Assembly: GCF_003123725.1 (NCBI RefSeq)
Contig: NZ_QETA01000001.1
Location: 558,001-622,000, forward strand
Length of the DNA: 64,000 nt
DNA from: Corticimicrobacter populi
Lineage (GTDB): Bacteria; Pseudomonadota; Gammaproteobacteria; Burkholderiales; Burkholderiaceae_B
Direction of reading: 5' to 3'
Shown piece after piece: positions 27,191 through 36,081 of this stretch. The translations under genes and the position numbers were made by a program. The number at the start of each line of letters is the position of its first letter. Positions within the stretch are counted from its first letter, which is position 1. Under the pieces are notes generated by a model. The model searched no databases, was not told where the DNA came from, and was given only the letters and a program-made list of their open reading frames with translations.

Positions 27191-27784
27191 ATGAGCGCCA
27201 TTCCCCAACAGATCGCTGATCGCCAGAAAGATGCCCTGGAAACCCTGCTGGCTGTTCAAAACAGCGTGTTTGCCGGCTTCGAAAAGCTGGTCGACCTCAA
27301 TCTCAAGGCCACCCGTGCCGCACTCGACGATGCTGCCGCCAAGTCCAAGAAGCTGGCTGCCGTCAAGGATCCCCAGGAAGTCTCCGCAGTGACCGCCTCC
27401 CTGGTACAGGCTTCGCCCGAACAGGCCCTGGCCTATGGCAAGCAGGTCTATGACATCATTTCGGGTGTGCAGGGCGAGTTGACCAAGCTGGTCGAAGCCC
27501 GCATCGCTGATAACCAGAAGCTGGTGGCCGATGCCATCGATCAGATTTCGAAGAATGCACCTGCCGGTTCCGAAAGTGCCGTGGCGTTGATCAAATCGTC
27601 GCTGGCAACGGCCAACAATGCCTATGATTCGCTCACCAAGGCAGCCAAGCAAGCGGCCGAAGTCACCGAAAGCAACCTCAATGCCGCAGCCAGTGCCACG
27701 GCGCGTGCCGCTGCCGAGGCGACCGAAGCTGCCGTCAATGTGGCCAAGAGTACGGCTCGCAGCGCTGCTGCCGCACGCAAGTAA
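27191..27784 (+). CDS. phaP: Phasin, polyhydroxyalkanoate granule-associated protein
   Basis: 197 residues from ATG 27191 with GGAGA upstream. It is almost entirely alpha-helical and lacks cysteine and tryptophan. The N-terminal half contains AVQNSVFAGFEKLVDLNLKA, the phasin_2 family core, and the C-terminus is an alanine-rich helix ending in AAARK. Phasins coat polyhydroxybutyrate granules and control their size and number. The gene has its own strong promoter (27036-27063) and an intrinsic terminator, so it is monocistronic. Its presence suggests that the organism makes polyhydroxyalkanoate. Confidence 0.92.
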   Translation: MSAIPQQIADRQKDALETLLAVQNSVFAGFEKLVDLNLKATRAALDDAAAKSKKLAAVKDPQEVSAVTASLVQASPEQALAYGKQVYDIISGVQGELTKLVEARIADNQKLVADAIDQISKNAPAGSESAVALIKSSLATANNAYDSLTKAAKQAAEVTESNLNAAASATARAAAEATEAAVNVAKSTARSAAAARK

Positions 27785-27834
27785 TCCCGTTCAAGCATTG
27801 CAGAGCAGGCATGCCCTGTTCTGTGTGCTGGCAG

Positions 27835-27866
27835 ACCCGCCGACTCGAGCGAGTGGCGGGTTTTTT
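27835..27866 (+). terminator. Intrinsic terminator of phaP
   Basis: ACCCGCC-G-ACTCG pairs with CGAGT-GGCGGGT around a two-base centre and is followed by six T residues (27861-27866). Confidence 0.85.
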
Positions 27867-27887
27867 CATGCCTGACATACACTGCCA

Positions 27888-28919
27888 TTACCAGTCTGCA
27901 ATGTTCGTCTGTGGCCCTTGGTGCGTTGGAAAATGGGGCAGCACCTCTTCGGCGAGTTCCTGAATGACGTCGGTCGCAGGTCGTTGTGAAAATTGGATTC
28001 CCAGCGCGGCATGGTTGACACCTGCCATTCGCCATTCCTCCAGCAAGGAGATCAGGCCCTTGCGCCCGGTGCGTAAAATGTAGCCTCCTTGCAGCGGCAC
28101 CCTAGGATGGTCTGGGTCATCCACCAGATCCAGCCACTCGTTGGTCATGTGCGGACGAAAGCCACCATCGGGGATCAGGTTGCGCCAGGCCCGGATTTTC
28201 TCAGCCAGGCGCTGTGGTCCCTGAGGTGTGTGCGTGGCATCCGGGTAAGTCAACCAGCCATCGGCATGCTCTGCGATCCAGGGCAATGACTGTCCCGAGG
28301 CTCCGGTGACGATCAGCGGAATTGAACCTGTGACGGGTTTGGGCAGCAGTTCCGCATTTTCGAAATTTCCCAGGGGAGAGTCGATCATCAGCCTGCCGGC
28401 CGGCATAAGCTGGCGGAGGTAAGAGACGGCCTGTGCGAACCGCTCGCCACGCTTGGCATGCTCTACGCCATAAGCCGGGAACTCGATCGGTCGGTCGCCT
28501 GAGGCAATGCCCAGGACCAGACGTCCACCTGATAGCTGGTCGATGGTGGTTGATGCCTTGGCCAGGTCGATGGGGTGGCGCAGCGAAAAAATGGCGCTGC
28601 CCGTCACCAATGCGACATTCTGGGTACGAGCGGCCAGGTAGGCCAGATAGGCAAAAGGATCAAAGACCTGCCCGGCATCGCCAAACATGGGATCAAACAA
28701 AGGGACGTCGCGTACCCATACTGCAGCGAAGTTGTATCGATCGATGGTTTCTACCAGTTTTGCCTGGCCGCCCAGTACCTTCATGTCTCCTTCGTAGAAG
28801 CGTAGCGGCAAGAAGATTCCGATGGTCAGATGATCGGGCGAGAACATGCGTCGATAAGCGGGGTGCGCAGAAAACGCGGGCGCTGACATGCCTTTTATGA
28901 TCGGGAGCGTGATGTTCAT
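27888..28919 (-). CDS. LLM-class (luciferase-like) flavin-dependent oxidoreductase
   Basis: 343 residues from ATG 28919. The TIM-barrel family signature is seen in LTIGIFLPLRFYEGD near the N-terminus, the central LASGDRP-like LGIASGDRPIEFPAYG, and PLIVTGASGQSLPWIAEHADGW. Members oxidise diverse small molecules using reduced FMN or F420, so the substrate is open. The start is fixed by similarity; the frame stays open upstream through the GST gene on the same strand but without homology. It lies 15 bases downstream of the broken GST gene and probably shares its transcript, with the divergent LysR gene as candidate regulator. Confidence 0.85.
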   Translation of the reverse strand: MNITLPIIKGMSAPAFSAHPAYRRMFSPDHLTIGIFLPLRFYEGDMKVLGGQAKLVETIDRYNFAAVWVRDVPLFDPMFGDAGQVFDPFAYLAYLAARTQNVALVTGSAIFSLRHPIDLAKASTTIDQLSGGRLVLGIASGDRPIEFPAYGVEHAKRGERFAQAVSYLRQLMPAGRLMIDSPLGNFENAELLPKPVTGSIPLIVTGASGQSLPWIAEHADGWLTYPDATHTPQGPQRLAEKIRAWRNLIPDGGFRPHMTNEWLDLVDDPDHPRVPLQGGYILRTGRKGLISLLEEWRMAGVNHAALGIQFSQRPATDVIQELAEEVLPHFPTHQGPQTNIADW

Positions 28920-28933
28920 GAGATTGCTCTTTT

Positions 28934-29556
28934 TTATGCGCCGGTGGCAGGTTCCGGCAGCGTGATGCCCTTGCGCACGGCAGGCCGCTGCGCTACACGG
29001 GCATGCCAGGCACTCAGGTGCGGGTGCTGGCTGAAATCGAAGTTGATGATGCGTGCGATGTGCATCCAGCCAAACTGTGCAATGTCGGCAATCGAGTAAT
29101 CGGCACCGGCCAGGTAAGGGTGCTGGGCCAGGCGGCTGTCCAGCACGGCAAAGACACTGTTCGTCAGGTTTCGGAAACGCTCGATGGCAGCCGGTATTTT
29201 TTCTTTGGCGAACAGTTCGAAATGAACCCGCTGCCCGATGATGGGACCGACGCTGGCGGCGTGAAATTGCAGCCATTTGATTGCCTCCCAGCGCGCTGCT
29301 GGTTCCCGAGGCAGCAGTCTACCGGTCTTCTCGGCGAGGTAGAGCAGGATGGCAGCCGACTCAAACAGCGTGACGCCGGTTTCGTCGTCGGTGAGGACCG
29401 GGATGCGGCCATGCGGGTTCAGTGCCAGGAAGGCGGGTTGTCGGTGCTCGCCTGCGTCGATGCGGACATGGTGCAGGCGATAAGGCAATGCCAGTTCTTC
29501 CAGGGCAATGGTTGCCTTGAAGCCGTTGGGGAGCTGTCTGTGTAGAGATTGATCAT
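28934..29556 (-). pseudogene. Glutathione S-transferase, interrupted by a one-base frameshift
   Basis: An uninterrupted frame from 29488 down to 28934 encodes a GST from ALPYRLHHV onward, including NPHGRIPVLTDDE, the helix ESAAILLYLAEKTGR and a complete C-terminal helical domain. The missing N-terminal beta-alpha unit is present just upstream but split between frames. ATG 29556 reads MINLYTDSSP in one frame, and NGFKATIALEELALPY continues in the next, together giving a normal GST N-terminus. Joining them needs one extra base at the four-G run (29528-29531 on the plus strand). As written, a product from a TTG at 29488 would lack the glutathione-binding first strand. It is either a recent pseudogene or a sequencing error. 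Confidence 0.8.
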
Positions 29557-29663
29557 CGCAATATTCAAAAATTAAGTTTTGCTAAAGATGGAATGTAAAA
29601 CTAAACTTTCTGCATGATGGCGGTATTCAAGCAATACCGGAAGCGATCATTTCTGGTCCCTAC

Positions 29664-29680
29664 CTTTAGAAAAGCTAAAG
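29664..29680. promoter_or_regulatory. Perfect dyad CTTTAG-N5-CTAAAG, candidate LysR operator
   Basis: The two six-base arms (29664-29669 and 29675-29680) are exact inverted repeats and contain a T-N11-A element of the LysR type. The site ends four bases before the LysR-gene ATG, in the 127-base AT-rich gap between divergent genes. A half-site CTAAAG also occurs near 29583. Binding here would block the ribosome site or transcription of the regulator itself (inference). Confidence 0.5.
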
Positions 29681-29683
29681 AAA

Positions 29684-30589
29684 ATGACGACTGCACTCCC
29701 TTTGCAAGCGCTGAGAACCTTTGTCGAAGTCGGCCAGCGTGGCAGCATCAAGGCTGCTGCTCAAGCGCTGCACGTTACATCCGGGGCGGTCAGCCAGCAG
29801 ATCCGGTTACTGGAAGACCGGCTGGGGATCGTGCTGTTCACGCGGGAGCGATATGGCCTGCGCCTGACCGAAGCGGGGGCATGCGTACATCCTTCGCTGC
29901 TCGAAGCCTTTGCGCAGATCGACCGGGCCGTAGATACGCTGACCGTACTCAAGGGACGTCAAACGCTTACGGTCAGTACTGTTGCGACCTTTGCCGCGTC
30001 CTGGCTGGTGCCACGCCTGGGACGTTTCAAGCAGCGATATCCGCAGATCGAGATTCGTGTCGAAGCCACATCAGCCCTGGTGGATATGCGTCGTGATCGG
30101 GTAGACGTGGCTTTGCGACATGGGTTGGGGAACTACCCGGGTTTGGAAGCGAATCGCCTGATGGCTCCGGTGCTGGTGCCGGTGGCCTGTCCCGATTTGG
30201 TGGCAGACTGTCATGCGATTCGGGAGCCGCAAGATTGCCTGAACTATCCACTTCTGCATGATGCCGATCGGGCGGACTGGTCGCTCTGGTTTGCCGCGCA
30301 TGGCGTGGTCCATGACCCTCGGGCAGAGCGCGGTACGGCATTCGAGGACGACTATCTGTTGATCCGGGCGGCTGCAGCGTGCCAGGGGCTGGCTCTGGTG
30401 CCGCAGGAGTACGCACGTGAGGAAATAGCCATGGGCCGCCTGGTACAAGTTCTGGACAAACCCTGGCCGGCGCGCTTTGCCTATTATCTGGTGACGCTGC
30501 CGGGTGCCATGCAACGCCCGGAGGTCAAGGCGTTCGCGCAGTGGATCAGGGAAGAAATGCAGATCCCAGCGACTCTTTCGGCAACTTGA
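29684..30589 (+). CDS. LysR-family transcriptional regulator, GcvA-like
   Basis: 301 residues. The N-terminal helix-turn-helix (PLQALRTFVEVGQRGSIKAA, then HVTSGAVSQQIRLLED) is followed by a periplasmic-binding-protein-like effector domain of the GcvA subgroup (VSTVATFAASWLVPRLGRF). It is divergently transcribed from the GST and luciferase-like oxidoreductase genes, the classic arrangement for a LysR regulator and its target. The dyad at 29664-29680 is a likely autoregulatory site. No good ribosome site is visible before the ATG. Confidence 0.88.
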   Translation: MTTALPLQALRTFVEVGQRGSIKAAAQALHVTSGAVSQQIRLLEDRLGIVLFTRERYGLRLTEAGACVHPSLLEAFAQIDRAVDTLTVLKGRQTLTVSTVATFAASWLVPRLGRFKQRYPQIEIRVEATSALVDMRRDRVDVALRHGLGNYPGLEANRLMAPVLVPVACPDLVADCHAIREPQDCLNYPLLHDADRADWSLWFAAHGVVHDPRAERGTAFEDDYLLIRAAAACQGLALVPQEYAREEIAMGRLVQVLDKPWPARFAYYLVTLPGAMQRPEVKAFAQWIREEMQIPATLSAT

Positions 30590-30629
30590 TATTGCTCGAC
30601 AGTCGCAAGGCATTTCCACATGCAGGTAG

Positions 30630-32135
30630 TCACGCTTGTCTGATGGCCTTCAAGACGTCTGCCAGTTTCTTGACCGCGATTTCCAGTTCATGCGGGGCAT
30701 AGGCGGCAAACCCCATCAGGAATCCGGCACTGTGATGCATCGGCGTGTGGTACAGGGCAGTCAACCCCAGCAGGTCTAGGCCAGCACGTTGTGCAGCCTC
30801 CACGACTGTGCGCTCCGGCATGTCGCAGATAAAGATGCAAGGCATCTGCATGCCGCCGGCAGGTACCCTGGGCTCTACGAAGTCGGCCAGGTGCAGGCGC
30901 ACCAACCGTGCCAGTGCATCACGGCGTTCAGCGTAGACCAGCCGCATGGTACGCACATGCGCACCGAAGTGGCCCCCCTCGATGAAGCGTGCCAGGGTGA
31001 GTTGCGGGAGGGGGGCACTGTGTCCATCGAGCAGAGTGCGTGCCACGGTCATGGGGGCGACCAGGGCAGGCGGCAGGATCATGTAGCCGATGCGCAGGCC
31101 TGGGAACAGCGATTTTGTAAAAGTGCCGATGTAGATGGTGCGCTCGTAGGGATCAAGACCCTGCACACAGGCCGTGGGCTTGCCTGCATAGTGGAATTCG
31201 CTGTCGTAGTCATCTTCGATGATCCAGCCCTGTTGTTGTCGGGCCCAGTCGATAATGGCCAGACGGCGTTGCAGCACCAGCGTCGCACCGGTCGGAAACT
31301 GGTGCGAGGGGGTCAGGAAGACAGCCTTTGGGGGGCGGTCGGCCTTCTTGCTTGTATCGAGCAGGTAGTCCACCTGCAGCCCCTCGGCATCCAGAGGGAC
31401 GGGTACGCACTCCAGCCCGGCGGCGTCAAATGCTTTGCGTGCGCCGTGATACACCGGATCTTCGACAAAGATAGGGTCGCCAGCATCGAGCAGCACTGTG
31501 GCGCACAGACTCAGGGCCTGCTGTGAGCTGGTCAGAATCAGGATGCGTTCGGGAGAGGCATGCGCACCGCGCTCGAGATTGACATAGTCGGCAATTGCTC
31601 GCCGCAGAGGCTCCATGCCTTGAGGATGGCTGTGCAGCAGGGCCCGGGTGCCGTATTGCTTCAATACCTGTCGTTGCAGCCTTTCCCATGTTTGTAGTGG
31701 GAAGCTGCGTGTTTCCGGCACGCCGGGCGCGAAGGGGCGTGAGAATAGGAAGTCACGCACGCCACCCCCCTGGAACATCAATGTCCCTCGCTGGCTGAGC
31801 CTGGACGGGGGCACGATGCGGTCTGTTGTTTTTAGGGGCCGACCATGCCCGGCCAGGTGCCGTGCCTGTGACGAAACAAAACTGCCGCTGCCTGTTCTGC
31901 GTTCGATAAAACCTTCGGTATGCAATTGGCCGTAGGCTGTTTCGACGGTATCGCGGGATACGCCCAGTGATTTTGCCAGCAGGCGCGAGGCAGGCAGGGG
32001 GTTGCCTGCCTGCAGGGTGCCATCCACAATCAACTGACGGATGGCGCGTTGCACACGCAAGTGCAAGGGCAAGGCCTGGTGTGCAGGATCACCGATCCAG
32101 GCCTTGACGGATTCAAGCTGAGCGTGTTTGAACAA
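30630..32135 (-). CDS. MocR/PdxR-type regulator: GntR helix-turn-helix fused to an aminotransferase-like domain
   Basis: 501 residues. A winged helix-turn-helix (about 20-90: LHLRVQRAIRQLIVDGTLQAG, LPASRLLAKSLGVSRDTVETAY) is joined to a fold-type I PLP domain (about 130-495). The PLP-lysine motif is TFTKSLFPGLRIGY and the preceding YDSEFHY carries the usual aspartate. MocR proteins bind pyridoxal phosphate and control vitamin B6, GABA or taurine genes. The apparent start is a TTG at 32135, as no nearby ATG is in frame. It is divergent from benE, which is its probable target. Confidence 0.9.
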   Translation of the reverse strand: MFKHAQLESVKAWIGDPAHQALPLHLRVQRAIRQLIVDGTLQAGNPLPASRLLAKSLGVSRDTVETAYGQLHTEGFIERRTGSGSFVSSQARHLAGHGRPLKTTDRIVPPSRLSQRGTLMFQGGGVRDFLFSRPFAPGVPETRSFPLQTWERLQRQVLKQYGTRALLHSHPQGMEPLRRAIADYVNLERGAHASPERILILTSSQQALSLCATVLLDAGDPIFVEDPVYHGARKAFDAAGLECVPVPLDAEGLQVDYLLDTSKKADRPPKAVFLTPSHQFPTGATLVLQRRLAIIDWARQQQGWIIEDDYDSEFHYAGKPTACVQGLDPYERTIYIGTFTKSLFPGLRIGYMILPPALVAPMTVARTLLDGHSAPLPQLTLARFIEGGHFGAHVRTMRLVYAERRDALARLVRLHLADFVEPRVPAGGMQMPCIFICDMPERTVVEAAQRAGLDLLGLTALYHTPMHHSAGFLMGFAAYAPHELEIAVKKLADVLKAIRQA

Positions 32136-32157
32136 AATTGGTCTGTATATAGTTAAA

Positions 32158-32185
32158 AAAATGGATGGGCGCAGCAGTCCATTTT
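32158..32185. promoter_or_regulatory. Inverted repeat AAAATGGA-N12-TCCATTTT, candidate MocR operator
   Basis: Perfect eight-base arms at 32158-32165 and 32178-32185 lie in the short AT-rich gap between the divergent MocR-type regulator and benE. The spacing puts arm centres about two helical turns apart, suited to a dimeric regulator. Function is inferred from position. Confidence 0.5.
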
Positions 32186-32245
32186 AGAGATATAAATAGG
32201 TTTCGCACATCATGTCACTTATGTCGCAGGAGCCGTTTTCAGGTC

Positions 32246-33466
32246 ATGTCATCCGTATCCTCTTTTCCATCCGTTCGCTGGCGTGATCTGGCACATCCGG
32301 TGGTGGCCGGTCTGGTTTCCGTCATCGTCAATTATGGTGGCACTTTCATCCTGGTTTTTCAGGCGGCCAAGGTGGCGGGTCTCAGCCCGGAGATGACCGC
32401 TTCGTGGGTCTGGTCGATTTCCATTGGCGTCGGAGTGACAGGGATCGTGCTGAGCTGGATCTCTCGCGAACCTATCATCACGGCATGGTCGACACCGGCA
32501 GCGGCATTCCTGGTCACGGCCCTGGCGAATACGCCTTATGCCGAGGCGATCGGTGCCTACATGATCTCGGCGGTTGCGTTCGTGATGCTGGGGCTGTCGG
32601 GTTGGTTCGAGCGTGTTATTCGCTTGATTCCGCCTGGTGTGGCGGCAGGGCTGCTGGCAGGCATTCTGTTGCAATTTGGTATCAAGGCCTTTGGTGGCAT
32701 GAGCATCGATCCCTGGCTGGCTGGCATGTTGATCATGTCCTACGTCGTGTTGAAAAGGTTCAGTGCACGCTATGCCGTGGTGGGAATCCTGGTGCTGGGA
32801 CTGGCCTTTCTACTGGCTCAGAACCGTGTCGATCTGTCGGGGATGCGCCTGGCACTGGCGGCACCGATTTTCACGTTGCCGGCCTTTTCCCTCAATGCCC
32901 TGCTGAGCGTGGCGTTGCCTTTGTTTCTGATTACTCTGACAGGACAGTACATGCCGGGCATGCTGGTGTTGCGCAATGATGGTTTCCGAACCCGTGCCGA
33001 TCCTATCGTCAGCCTGACTGGATTCGGGTCGCTGCTGATGGCACCATTCGGTTCGCATGCTTTCAACATCGCGGCCATCACGGCAGCCATCTGCACGGGC
33101 CGCGAAGCACACGAAGACCCTTCAAAGCGCTGGATAGCCGGTATTGCCGCAGGGCTGTTCTATATTTTTGTCGGGATATTCGGGGTCACCCTGGCGGCAA
33201 TTTTCATGGCCTTTCCGGCAACCTTTATCACAACGCTGGCAGGCCTTGCGCTGCTGGGTACTATTGGGGGCAGCCTGGCCAGCGCCATGGCTGATGCCAG
33301 AACGCGCGAAGCCGCGTTGATCACTTTTCTGGCCGCAGCGGCCAACATTACATTGCTGGGAATCGGTGGGGCCTTCTGGGGACTGGTGATTGGCCTGCTC
33401 GCTTATGCGGTACTCAATGGCCAGTGGGCATACCGGAAATCGACAGCACAGGTATCCAAGGTCTAA
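32246..33466 (+). CDS. benE: BenE-family transporter (benzoate/H+ symporter-like)
   Basis: 406 residues, about twelve membrane helices, starting at ATG 32246 (MSSVSSF); the frame is open to 32165 but that part is hydrophilic and lies over the operator. The family signature STPAAAFLVTALAN and the conserved TGQYMPGMLVLRNDGFR and APFGSHAFNIAAITAAICTG segments are present. BenE proteins import benzoate or related acids in proton symport, but many members lie outside benzoate clusters. No ring-degradation genes are here and a PLP-binding regulator sits next door, so the real substrate may differ. Confidence 0.85.
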   Translation: MSSVSSFPSVRWRDLAHPVVAGLVSVIVNYGGTFILVFQAAKVAGLSPEMTASWVWSISIGVGVTGIVLSWISREPIITAWSTPAAAFLVTALANTPYAEAIGAYMISAVAFVMLGLSGWFERVIRLIPPGVAAGLLAGILLQFGIKAFGGMSIDPWLAGMLIMSYVVLKRFSARYAVVGILVLGLAFLLAQNRVDLSGMRLALAAPIFTLPAFSLNALLSVALPLFLITLTGQYMPGMLVLRNDGFRTRADPIVSLTGFGSLLMAPFGSHAFNIAAITAAICTGREAHEDPSKRWIAGIAAGLFYIFVGIFGVTLAAIFMAFPATFITTLAGLALLGTIGGSLASAMADARTREAALITFLAAAANITLLGIGGAFWGLVIGLLAYAVLNGQWAYRKSTAQVSKV

Positions 33467-33540
33467 GCGTGTGATACGCGAGATCGATGGCCTGCTGGCC
33501 ACGAGTGATCAGATTAACCACCTACGGAGAAAGTGCGTTC

Positions 33541-34254
33541 ATGAAAACAGTGATTGCCATTCGACACCTGGCTTTTGAGGATCTCGGCACCTTTGAGTCT
33601 GTTCTGCTGGAGCGCGGTTATGTGATCCACTACCTGGATGCGGCGCTCGACGACTTGTCTGACTCGGGCATTGCAGCCGCAGATCTTCTGGTGGTGCTGG
33701 GTGGGCCGATTGGTGCCTTTGATGAGGCGCTTTATCCCTTCATCAAGGACGAATTGGCACTGATCCAGCAGCGACTGGACACGGGGCGGCCACTGCTGGG
33801 CATCTGCCTGGGGGCTCAGTTGATCGCCCGTGCGCTGGGGGCCGGTGTGGCCAGCATCGGGGTGAAGGAAATCGGCTTTGCGCCGTTGATGCTGACGCCG
33901 GAAGGTGAGGCATCGCCACTGGCGCAGTTGGGCAGTGTGCCGGTATTGCACTGGCATGGTGACCGTTTCGAGATACCTGTCAATGCTGCACGGCTGGCGG
34001 GCACACAGATTTGTGCCAATCAGGCGTTCATGCTGGGTACACAGGTATTGGCGTTGCAGTGTCATCTGGAGGCCAACCCGGCACAGATCGAACGCTGGCT
34101 GCTGGGGCACGCCTGCGAGCTGGCACAGGCAGGCATTGATCCTCGTTCATTGCGAAGCGACGCCCATGCCAGGCTCTCCGACCTGCCTCAGGCTGCATCG
34201 GCAGTGTTGCAGTGCTGGCTTGATTTGGCTGAAAGCTTGGCCATCCAAACCTGA
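33541..34254 (+). CDS. Class I glutamine amidotransferase-like protein
   Basis: 237 residues from ATG 33541. The nucleophile elbow is GICLGAQLIARALGA, with cysteine in GICLG. The histidine-glutamate part of the triad is seen as LQCHLEANP. VLGGPIGAFDE and HWHGDRF match the stand-alone GATase1 proteins annotated as glutamine amidotransferase or GMP synthase-like. No synthetase domain is attached, so the acceptor is unknown. It is convergent with pyrD. GGAGA lies 11 bases before the ATG, a slightly long spacing. Confidence 0.85.
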   Translation: MKTVIAIRHLAFEDLGTFESVLLERGYVIHYLDAALDDLSDSGIAAADLLVVLGGPIGAFDEALYPFIKDELALIQQRLDTGRPLLGICLGAQLIARALGAGVASIGVKEIGFAPLMLTPEGEASPLAQLGSVPVLHWHGDRFEIPVNAARLAGTQICANQAFMLGTQVLALQCHLEANPAQIERWLLGHACELAQAGIDPRSLRSDAHARLSDLPQAASAVLQCWLDLAESLAIQT

Positions 34255-34292
34255 GCATGGGGGCCTGGTGGCTGTGGTTGTCGAAACGACAG

Positions 34293-35336
34293 TCAGCGGG
34301 TCCCGATGGCGGCTGCACATTCGCCAATCAATGCCGGGCCGCGATAGATCAGGCCGGTATAGAGCTGTACGGCATCGGCCCCGGCTTCGATTTTTTCCCT
34401 GGCCTGCGGGCCGGACAGGATGCCACCCACGCCGATGATGGCAAGTGCCGGTCCGGCCCGCTCACGCAAGCGCGAAATCACGCGCAGCGACAGTTCATGG
34501 ACGGGGGCACCGGAAAGCCCGCCGGCTTCTTCGGCGTGCTTCAGCCCCTTTACAGGTTCGCGCGATAGGGTGGTGTTGGTGGCAATGATGCCATCAATGC
34601 CGTGGCGCAAGACGGTGTCGGCAATCTGGTCTACCTGCTCGTCTGTCAGGTCCGGGGCGATCTTGACGACCAGCGGCACCTGGCGTGCATGTTGTTGGGC
34701 CAGTTCATGGCGGCGTGCCTGCAAGGCCGCCAGCAATTGTTCAAGTTCGTCGCCGCCCTGCAGGGCTCGCAGATTTTTGGTGTTGGGGGAGGAAATGTTG
34801 ACCGTGACGTAATCGGCGTGGGGATAGACTCCCTCCAGTCCCAGCAGGTAATCATCCACGGCCCGCTCAATGGGGGTATCTGCGTTCTTGCCGATGTTCA
34901 GTCCGACGATACCGCCCTGGCTGCGCCAGGTGCTGCGCGAGATGTTGTCCAGGAACGCGGCCAGTCCCTGGTTGTTGAATCCCAGCCGGTTGATCAGCGC
35001 CTGTGCGGCCGGCAGCCTGAACATGCGCGGCTTGGGGTTGCCTGGCTGCGGGCGTGGCGTGACCGTGCCGACTTCCACGAACCCGAAACCCAGGTTGGCA
35101 AGGGCGTCAATGTGCGATCCGTTCTTGTCCAGACCGGCAGCCAGACCGACCGGGTTGCGCAGCTTGAGGCCCATCAGCGTGCAGGGGGCGGAAGGTTCCG
35201 CATGCAATATGGCGCGAGTCAGTCGGCAATCATAGGCACGTTGCAGGTTGGCGAGGGTTTTCTCGTGCGCGACTTCAGGATCCAGGGCGAACAGGCTCGG
35301 GCGGAGCAGGGGATAGATGGAATGCAGCAGGGACAT
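34293..35336 (-). CDS. pyrD: Dihydroorotate dehydrogenase (quinone), class 2
   Basis: 347 residues from ATG 35336. It oxidises dihydroorotate to orotate in pyrimidine synthesis, passing electrons to quinone at the inner membrane. It has the N-terminal amphipathic helices of class 2 ([16 protein letters not shown]), [13 protein letters not shown], the catalytic-serine region [20 protein letters not shown] and IGVGGILSG. It lies last in the minus-strand row after aat and bpt, 25 bases behind bpt. Confidence 0.95.
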   Translation of the reverse strand: MSLLHSIYPLLRPSLFALDPEVAHEKTLANLQRAYDCRLTRAILHAEPSAPCTLMGLKLRNPVGLAAGLDKNGSHIDALANLGFGFVEVGTVTPRPQPGNPKPRMFRLPAAQALINRLGFNNQGLAAFLDNISRSTWRSQGGIVGLNIGKNADTPIERAVDDYLLGLEGVYPHADYVTVNISSPNTKNLRALQGGDELEQLLAALQARRHELAQQHARQVPLVVKIAPDLTDEQVDQIADTVLRHGIDGIIATNTTLSREPVKGLKHAEEAGGLSGAPVHELSLRVISRLRERAGPALAIIGVGGILSGPQAREKIEAGADAVQLYTGLIYRGPALIGECAAAIGTR

Positions 35337-35361
35337 GGTCGGAGAAGAGGCGCTGTGCCAG

Positions 35362-36081
35362 TCAGGGCTGCGTCGGCAGGATATCCTGCCAGGTCCCATT
35401 GCGGCGGACCTGCAGCGGTTGGAATCGGATCTTGTATGCCATTTTACGACTGTTCTCGATCCAGTATCCCAGATAGAGCCACGACAGGCCCAGGCGACGA
35501 CACAGGTCGATCTGCCACAGGATGGCATAGGTGCCCAGGCTGCCGGGCGCGTCAGGGTCGTAGAAGGTATAGACGGCTGACAGTCCCTGGTCCAGCATGT
35601 CGATCAGTGACACCATGACGACCCGCCCGTCGGCATCTCGGAATTCTGCCAATTGTGTCTGGACGCTGGACTCGAGGAGGAAGCCGGCATATTGGGCGCG
35701 ATCGTCTTCGTCCATGCCGCCACCTGGATGGCGCGCCTGCTGATAACGCAGGTAGAGTGCGTAGTGTTCAGGTGACCAGTATGGCGACGAGAGTGTGGCC
35801 GACAGGACCTGATGGTGTCGTGTCCAGCAACGGCGCTGGCTGCGGTCAGGGTGAAACTGCGTGGCATCGACTCGTACTGGTTTGCATGCCTGGCAATGAT
35901 CGCAGCGCGGCCGGTAGACAAAGCTGCCGCTGCGCCGAAAGCCATGCTCGATCAGTTCGTCATAGGCCGGGGCGTGGATCAGTTCCGCCGGCGCGGCGAC
36001 CTGGGAGCGGGCCTGCTTGCCGGGCAGGTAACTGCAGGGATAGGGCGCGGTCGTATAGAGCCGTATTGTCTGCTGGGTCAT
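35362..36081 (-). CDS. bpt: Aspartate/glutamate leucyltransferase
   Basis: 239 residues from ATG 36081. Bpt attaches leucine from Leu-tRNA to proteins with N-terminal Asp or Glu, making them substrates for ClpS/ClpAP. It is homologous to eukaryotic arginyltransferases. Typical segments are [12 protein letters not shown], the cysteine pair [12 protein letters not shown] and AVYTFYDPD with [15 protein letters not shown]. Its start overlaps the aat stop by four bases, so the two N-degron enzymes are translationally coupled. Confidence 0.93.
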   Translation of the reverse strand: MTQQTIRLYTTAPYPCSYLPGKQARSQVAAPAELIHAPAYDELIEHGFRRSGSFVYRPRCDHCQACKPVRVDATQFHPDRSQRRCWTRHHQVLSATLSSPYWSPEHYALYLRYQQARHPGGGMDEDDRAQYAGFLLESSVQTQLAEFRDADGRVVMVSLIDMLDQGLSAVYTFYDPDAPGSLGTYAILWQIDLCRRLGLSWLYLGYWIENSRKMAYKIRFQPLQVRRNGTWQDILPTQP

